A stretch of DNA of 64,000 nucleotides from Streptococcus parapneumoniae. Lineage in GTDB: Bacteria; Bacillota; Bacilli; Lactobacillales; Streptococcaceae. The notes under the pieces were generated by a model. That model saw nothing but the letters and a program-made list of their open reading frames with translations. It was not told the DNA's origin and made no database searches. Below are positions 61,006 through 64,000 of this stretch, in pieces. The stretch lies in assembly GCF_037076355.1 (NCBI RefSeq), contig NZ_AP026968.1, positions 2,186,501 to 2,250,500 on the forward strand, written 5' to 3'. The first letter of the stretch is position 1. Each line of letters starts with the position of its first letter. Position numbers and translations under genes: made by a program.

Positions 61006-64000
61006 CTATTCTTCCTTCTTTTTTCGCATAGATAAAGCTAAAGCGATTGTTCCCATAGTCATTCCAAGAAGAGCTAAATTGTTAGAACGACTCATACCAG
61101 TATTAGGCAATTCCACTTTTGAAACTTCTTCTTTTGGTTTCTCGTGTTTCGGTTCTTCTTTCTTTGGTTGTTCTGGTTTGACTTCTTCTGGAGTATGAGT
61201 CACAACCATGTTAGATACAACTTCCACACCATTAACCGTATGACGATATGTATTTTCTACTGTTCCTGACTGAATACGTGTCATTTGTAGGTATACTTCT
61301 GCTTGAAATACTGAAGTTTCTAAAATTGACTTCAAGAAAGTATTATCAAAGCTAATATCTACTTTACCTTTATCCTTGTCTACTACCTGACTAGTATATT
61401 TAGTTAATTCATCACCAGCTTTAAATTTTTGGCCATCACTTGTTTCAAAATCTACAGTCGCAAACACTTGATAAATACCTTGATACTCATCATGTGTTTC
61501 ATCATAATCATCGCTAAACTTATACTCAAACAACTGCTCCGAACGATCCTTTGGTATCAGGGAACCAACTAATTTATAATTAAATGTTTGATTCATCTTG
61601 ACCTCTTTTCCATCTAAACTTTCTTTACTTAGATGGTCAATCACCACATCTTTCTTTGGTTCAATCTTCGGAACATTATTGACTACAGTTTCAGTAACAT
61701 AAGCCATACCAAAATCAATTTGATAGGCTGTATTCTCATACTTACCACCTGTTTGACCCAATTCCTTCTTAACAGTCATTGGATTGGTAATAGTCAGAAC
61801 TTCTCCAGCTTGCACATAAGTCTTGTAGAACTCCTCTGGATTCTCTGCCTCAAACACTTGGATAGCTCCTTTTGGTTTGAAGTTGCTTGATTTAAGAGCT
61901 TCTTGAACTCCAGCAGGTGCTTGATCTAAACTGTCATATTGACTTACTCTCAAACCTTTAACAAGCTGACCTTTAGAATCAGTCACTTGAACACCGTCTT
62001 GATTGATGGTAACAGCTTCTTCTGGGTAATCATCAACGATATAGAACCCTTTGCCAATACGATCTTTATCCGCTTCAATTCCCTTGTATTGACTATAATC
62101 TGCCGTTACCTTATAGTAGTTGACAGAACCTGCCAAGACCTGTTTCCCATCGATGTTCACACCTGCCTTATTCAAATTCTTCTTGGTTGGTTTCACAGTA
62201 GGAACATTATTTACAACTGTATCAGTTTGATAACCGTTACCAAAATCAACTTGATAAGCTGTATTTTCAAATGATTTCCCTGTATTTCGCAGTTCTTCCT
62301 TAGTTACCATTGGATTAATAATTGTAACCGATTTCCCTGATTTAATATACTGGTTAAAATAGGATTCTGGATCATCCACTAAAAATACTTGGAAAGCACC
62401 TTTGGGCTTAATTTCAGAACTAGCAAGAAAAGCTTTAACCTTATCATTATCAACGGCATCTATAGAATCATACTGATACACCGAGATACCAGAAACTTCT
62501 TTTCCTTCATTATCAATATAACGAATATCCGATTGATTAATCGTAACAGCCTCTTCTGGGTAATCATCAATTGCTCCAAATCCTTTTAGAATAGCGGATG
62601 GATCTGCCTTTATTCCCTTATACTGATCATAATCCAAGGTAATATGGTAATAATTTGTCGAACCTGCTAGAACTGGTTTACCATCAATGACAACTTTATC
62701 CTTATTGTAATTATGTTTAAGAGGTTGAATTAAGTTATTATTCGGATTGTCAGGATCATTCGGTTTACCAGGTGTTGAAACCTGAACAATATTTGAATAG
62801 CTTTCGTACTTATTATTAATTTTTAATTGGAAGTTATTCTTATAGGTCGCACCATCATTTATAACTTTTCCTACTAAAATTGGAGCTGGAACCAGCACTT
62901 CTTTACTCAAATCCTGATTTAGTTTAGATTTCAAGTTTTCTAAACCTTTAATTCGAACAACATGGCTCGATTCGTCATAAGTTAATTCAAAATCTGAGCT
63001 AGCCTTCTTTGAAGCTTCTACATCTAGTACAAAACCTGAAGGCAAGGCATCCACAATCTCAAAGTCTGTAGTAGCTTCACGATTAGCTGGAAGAGGCTTA
63101 GTTGTTAATTCCCACTGTACCGTTGAAAGCTTAGGCACATAGCTTTTATCAATAGATTCACCAGAAGGATTTTTTACAAACTTTTCTAGGCCAGGTATTG
63201 TCTGTAAGCGTGCATATCTGACCCTTACTGTTGGAGGAGACACTAAAGAGGGGAGTTCTTTTTCCTTTGGCTCCTCAGGTTTAGGTGGGAGTACCTCTTC
63301 AGTTTTTCCAGTTGGAGAACTTGGTGGAGTAGTTTCCTTCTCATAGATTGGTTCAGTGATACGCTTGATAGGTGTAATACTTTTCAACTCTGTCCCCTCC
63401 CCAAGAATTGTAAAAACAACGTTTTGAGCATTTCCACTCGCATTCTCTGCATCCCATTCAGCAGGAGTTCTTCCCTCTGTCGAAGCAGGAGATGATGTGT
63501 GGAGATACGTTAAACTAGAACCATACCCTACTGAAGCAAAGGAACCCTTAGGAATATCTGAGGTATCATTAACACCATTTTCTACTCCCTTCATAACGCG
63601 ACCATCAAAATCCAAACCTGAACCACTTGGATTAAGAACCATTCCACGACCAGACGAGCCATAACTCAAATTTGAACCTTGACCCCAATCTACATCGGTA
63701 ATAACTGTTCCAATTAAGAGGGAAACAGGAGTTGTCGTACCTTCAATATAAAAATCAAAAATCAACTCTAAACGTGTATGATTATTATAAACAAAATAAA
63801 GACTACCACCATCTCCACTCTTGAGGTAGATATCTGAATCTGTCACAGGAACACCATTTCGAACTTCTCCCTGATAGTCTCCTAAATCCGAAACCATGAC
63901 TTTTGCCATGATCTTTCTACCATCTGTCAACGTTCCAATGTTATGAATATAAAATGTATCTCCAAATGTTGGAGATTTAATTACATCGTAAGTTCCCGTA
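61006..64000 (-). CDS. Antigen I/II (SspB)-like LPXTG adhesin, 5' end beyond window
   Basis: The frame is open to the right edge: the codons before TTG 63930 read GTYDVIKSPTFGDTFYIHNIG. So the true start lies outside and at least 998 residues are present. The first 260 or so belong to the GbpC/SspB-type variable domain (VMVSDLGDYQGEVRNG, GSLYFVYNNHTRLELIFD). A Pro/Glu linker follows, then AgI/II C-terminal domains: two closely similar segments beginning VVIDGKPVLAGSTNYYHITLDYDQYKGI and VNIDGKQVLAGSVNYYKVTADYSQYKGI, probably with isopeptide bonds. The end carries LPNTGMSRSN and a membrane anchor. Adhesins of this type on Tn5252-like elements promote attachment and aggregation. A shorter start at 63930 is not credible. 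Confidence 0.93.
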   Translation of the reverse strand, partial: TGTYDVIKSPTFGDTFYIHNIGTLTDGRKIMAKVMVSDLGDYQGEVRNGVPVTDSDIYLKSGDGGSLYFVYNNHTRLELIFDFYIEGTTTPVSLLIGTVITDVDWGQGSNLSYGSSGRGMVLNPSGSGLDFDGRVMKGVENGVNDTSDIPKGSFASVGYGSSLTYLHTSSPASTEGRTPAEWDAENASGNAQNVVFTILGEGTELKSITPIKRITEPIYEKETTPPSSPTGKTEEVLPPKPEEPKEKELPSLVSPPTVRVRYARLQTIPGLEKFVKNPSGESIDKSYVPKLSTVQWELTTKPLPANREATTDFEIVDALPSGFVLDVEASKKASSDFELTYDESSHVVRIKGLENLKSKLNQDLSKEVLVPAPILVGKVINDGATYKNNFQLKINNKYESYSNIVQVSTPGKPNDPDNPNNNLIQPLKHNYNKDKVVIDGKPVLAGSTNYYHITLDYDQYKGIKADPSAILKGFGAIDDYPEEAVTINQSDIRYIDNEGKEVSGISVYQYDSIDAVDNDKVKAFLASSEIKPKGAFQVFLVDDPESYFNQYIKSGKSVTIINPMVTKEELRNTGKSFENTAYQVDFGNGYQTDTVVNNVPTVKPTKKNLNKAGVNIDGKQVLAGSVNYYKVTADYSQYKGIEADKDRIGKGFYIVDDYPEEAVTINQDGVQVTDSKGQLVKGLRVSQYDSLDQAPAGVQEALKSSNFKPKGAIQVFEAENPEEFYKTYVQAGEVLTITNPMTVKKELGQTGGKYENTAYQIDFGMAYVTETVVNNVPKIEPKKDVVIDHLSKESLDGKEVKMNQTFNYKLVGSLIPKDRSEQLFEYKFSDDYDETHDEYQGIYQVFATVDFETSDGQKFKAGDELTKYTSQVVDKDKGKVDISFDNTFLKSILETSVFQAEVYLQMTRIQSGTVENTYRHTVNGVEVVSNMVVTHTPEEVKPEQPKKEEPKHEKPKEEVSKVELPNTGMSRSNNLALLGMTMGTIALALSMRKKKEE

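Overview
The window looks like chromosomal DNA of a mitis-group Streptococcus (S. mitis, S. oralis, S. infantis or a pneumococcus-like relative). The evidence is low G+C, YSIRK-type signal peptides, LPXTG-anchored surface proteins, an M26-type zinc metalloprotease, a GH29 fucosidase next to a GH2 beta-galactosidase, and a conjugation module arranged like enterococcal pCF10 and streptococcal Tn5252-type elements. The species call is inference from gene content. Almost everything is coded on the minus strand.

Layout. (1) Positions 1-17335 hold one uninterrupted minus-strand reading frame of at least 5,778 codons, a giant cell-surface protein. About 2,940 residues of unique N-terminal sequence are followed by 16 apparently identical copies of a 528-bp (176-residue) FIVAR-type repeat that run off the left edge. 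Its leader carries a G8 tract and a possible hairpin over the ribosome binding site. (2) 17591-18990 is an IS110-family element whose transposase is split by a +1 frameshift at a CCC TGA site with a Shine-Dalgarno-like sequence just upstream. (3) 18995-31735 is ordinary accessory chromosome: an Rpn-type nuclease, a beta-galactosidase/alpha-fucosidase operon with a CcpA (cre) site over its promoter, an M26-family protease and a stomatin-like SPFH protein. (4) 31760-33134 has no long gene. It carries two tandem copies of an Fst/par-type type I toxin-antitoxin locus (32-residue membrane peptides with convergent antisense RNAs), the start of a third unit, and a small predicted two-hairpin RNA. (5) 33135-34520 is an ISLre2-type transposase. 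(6) 34745 to the right edge is an integrative-conjugative or plasmid-derived element: Fic protein, ribbon-helix-helix protein, ParA, relaxase, MobC-like protein, a candidate oriT, an LtrC/ArdC-like giant, several small unknowns, a T4SS (coupling protein, VirB8-like, PrgK-like hydrolase, VirB4, PrgI, VirB6-like, VirB2-like) and two LPXTG adhesins. No integrase is visible.

How it works together. The T4SS gene order, read right to left, matches my memory of prgF-prgM/pcfA-pcfC/pcfF-pcfG in pCF10. The adhesins at the head of the operon would bring mating cells together and the PrgK-like protein would open the wall. The coupling protein would feed in DNA nicked at oriT by the relaxase and MobC-like protein. 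The ParA/RHH pair and four A+T-rich inverted-repeat sites look like a plasmid-type partition and autoregulation system retained in the element.

The strongest candidates for something new are: the duplicated Fst loci whose antisense RNAs differ from each other at the positions where their toxin targets differ; the ParA/RHH site family with an embedded Fic gene; the lone plus-strand unknown gene at 45527-46486; and the prfB-like frameshift arrangement in the IS110 transposase.
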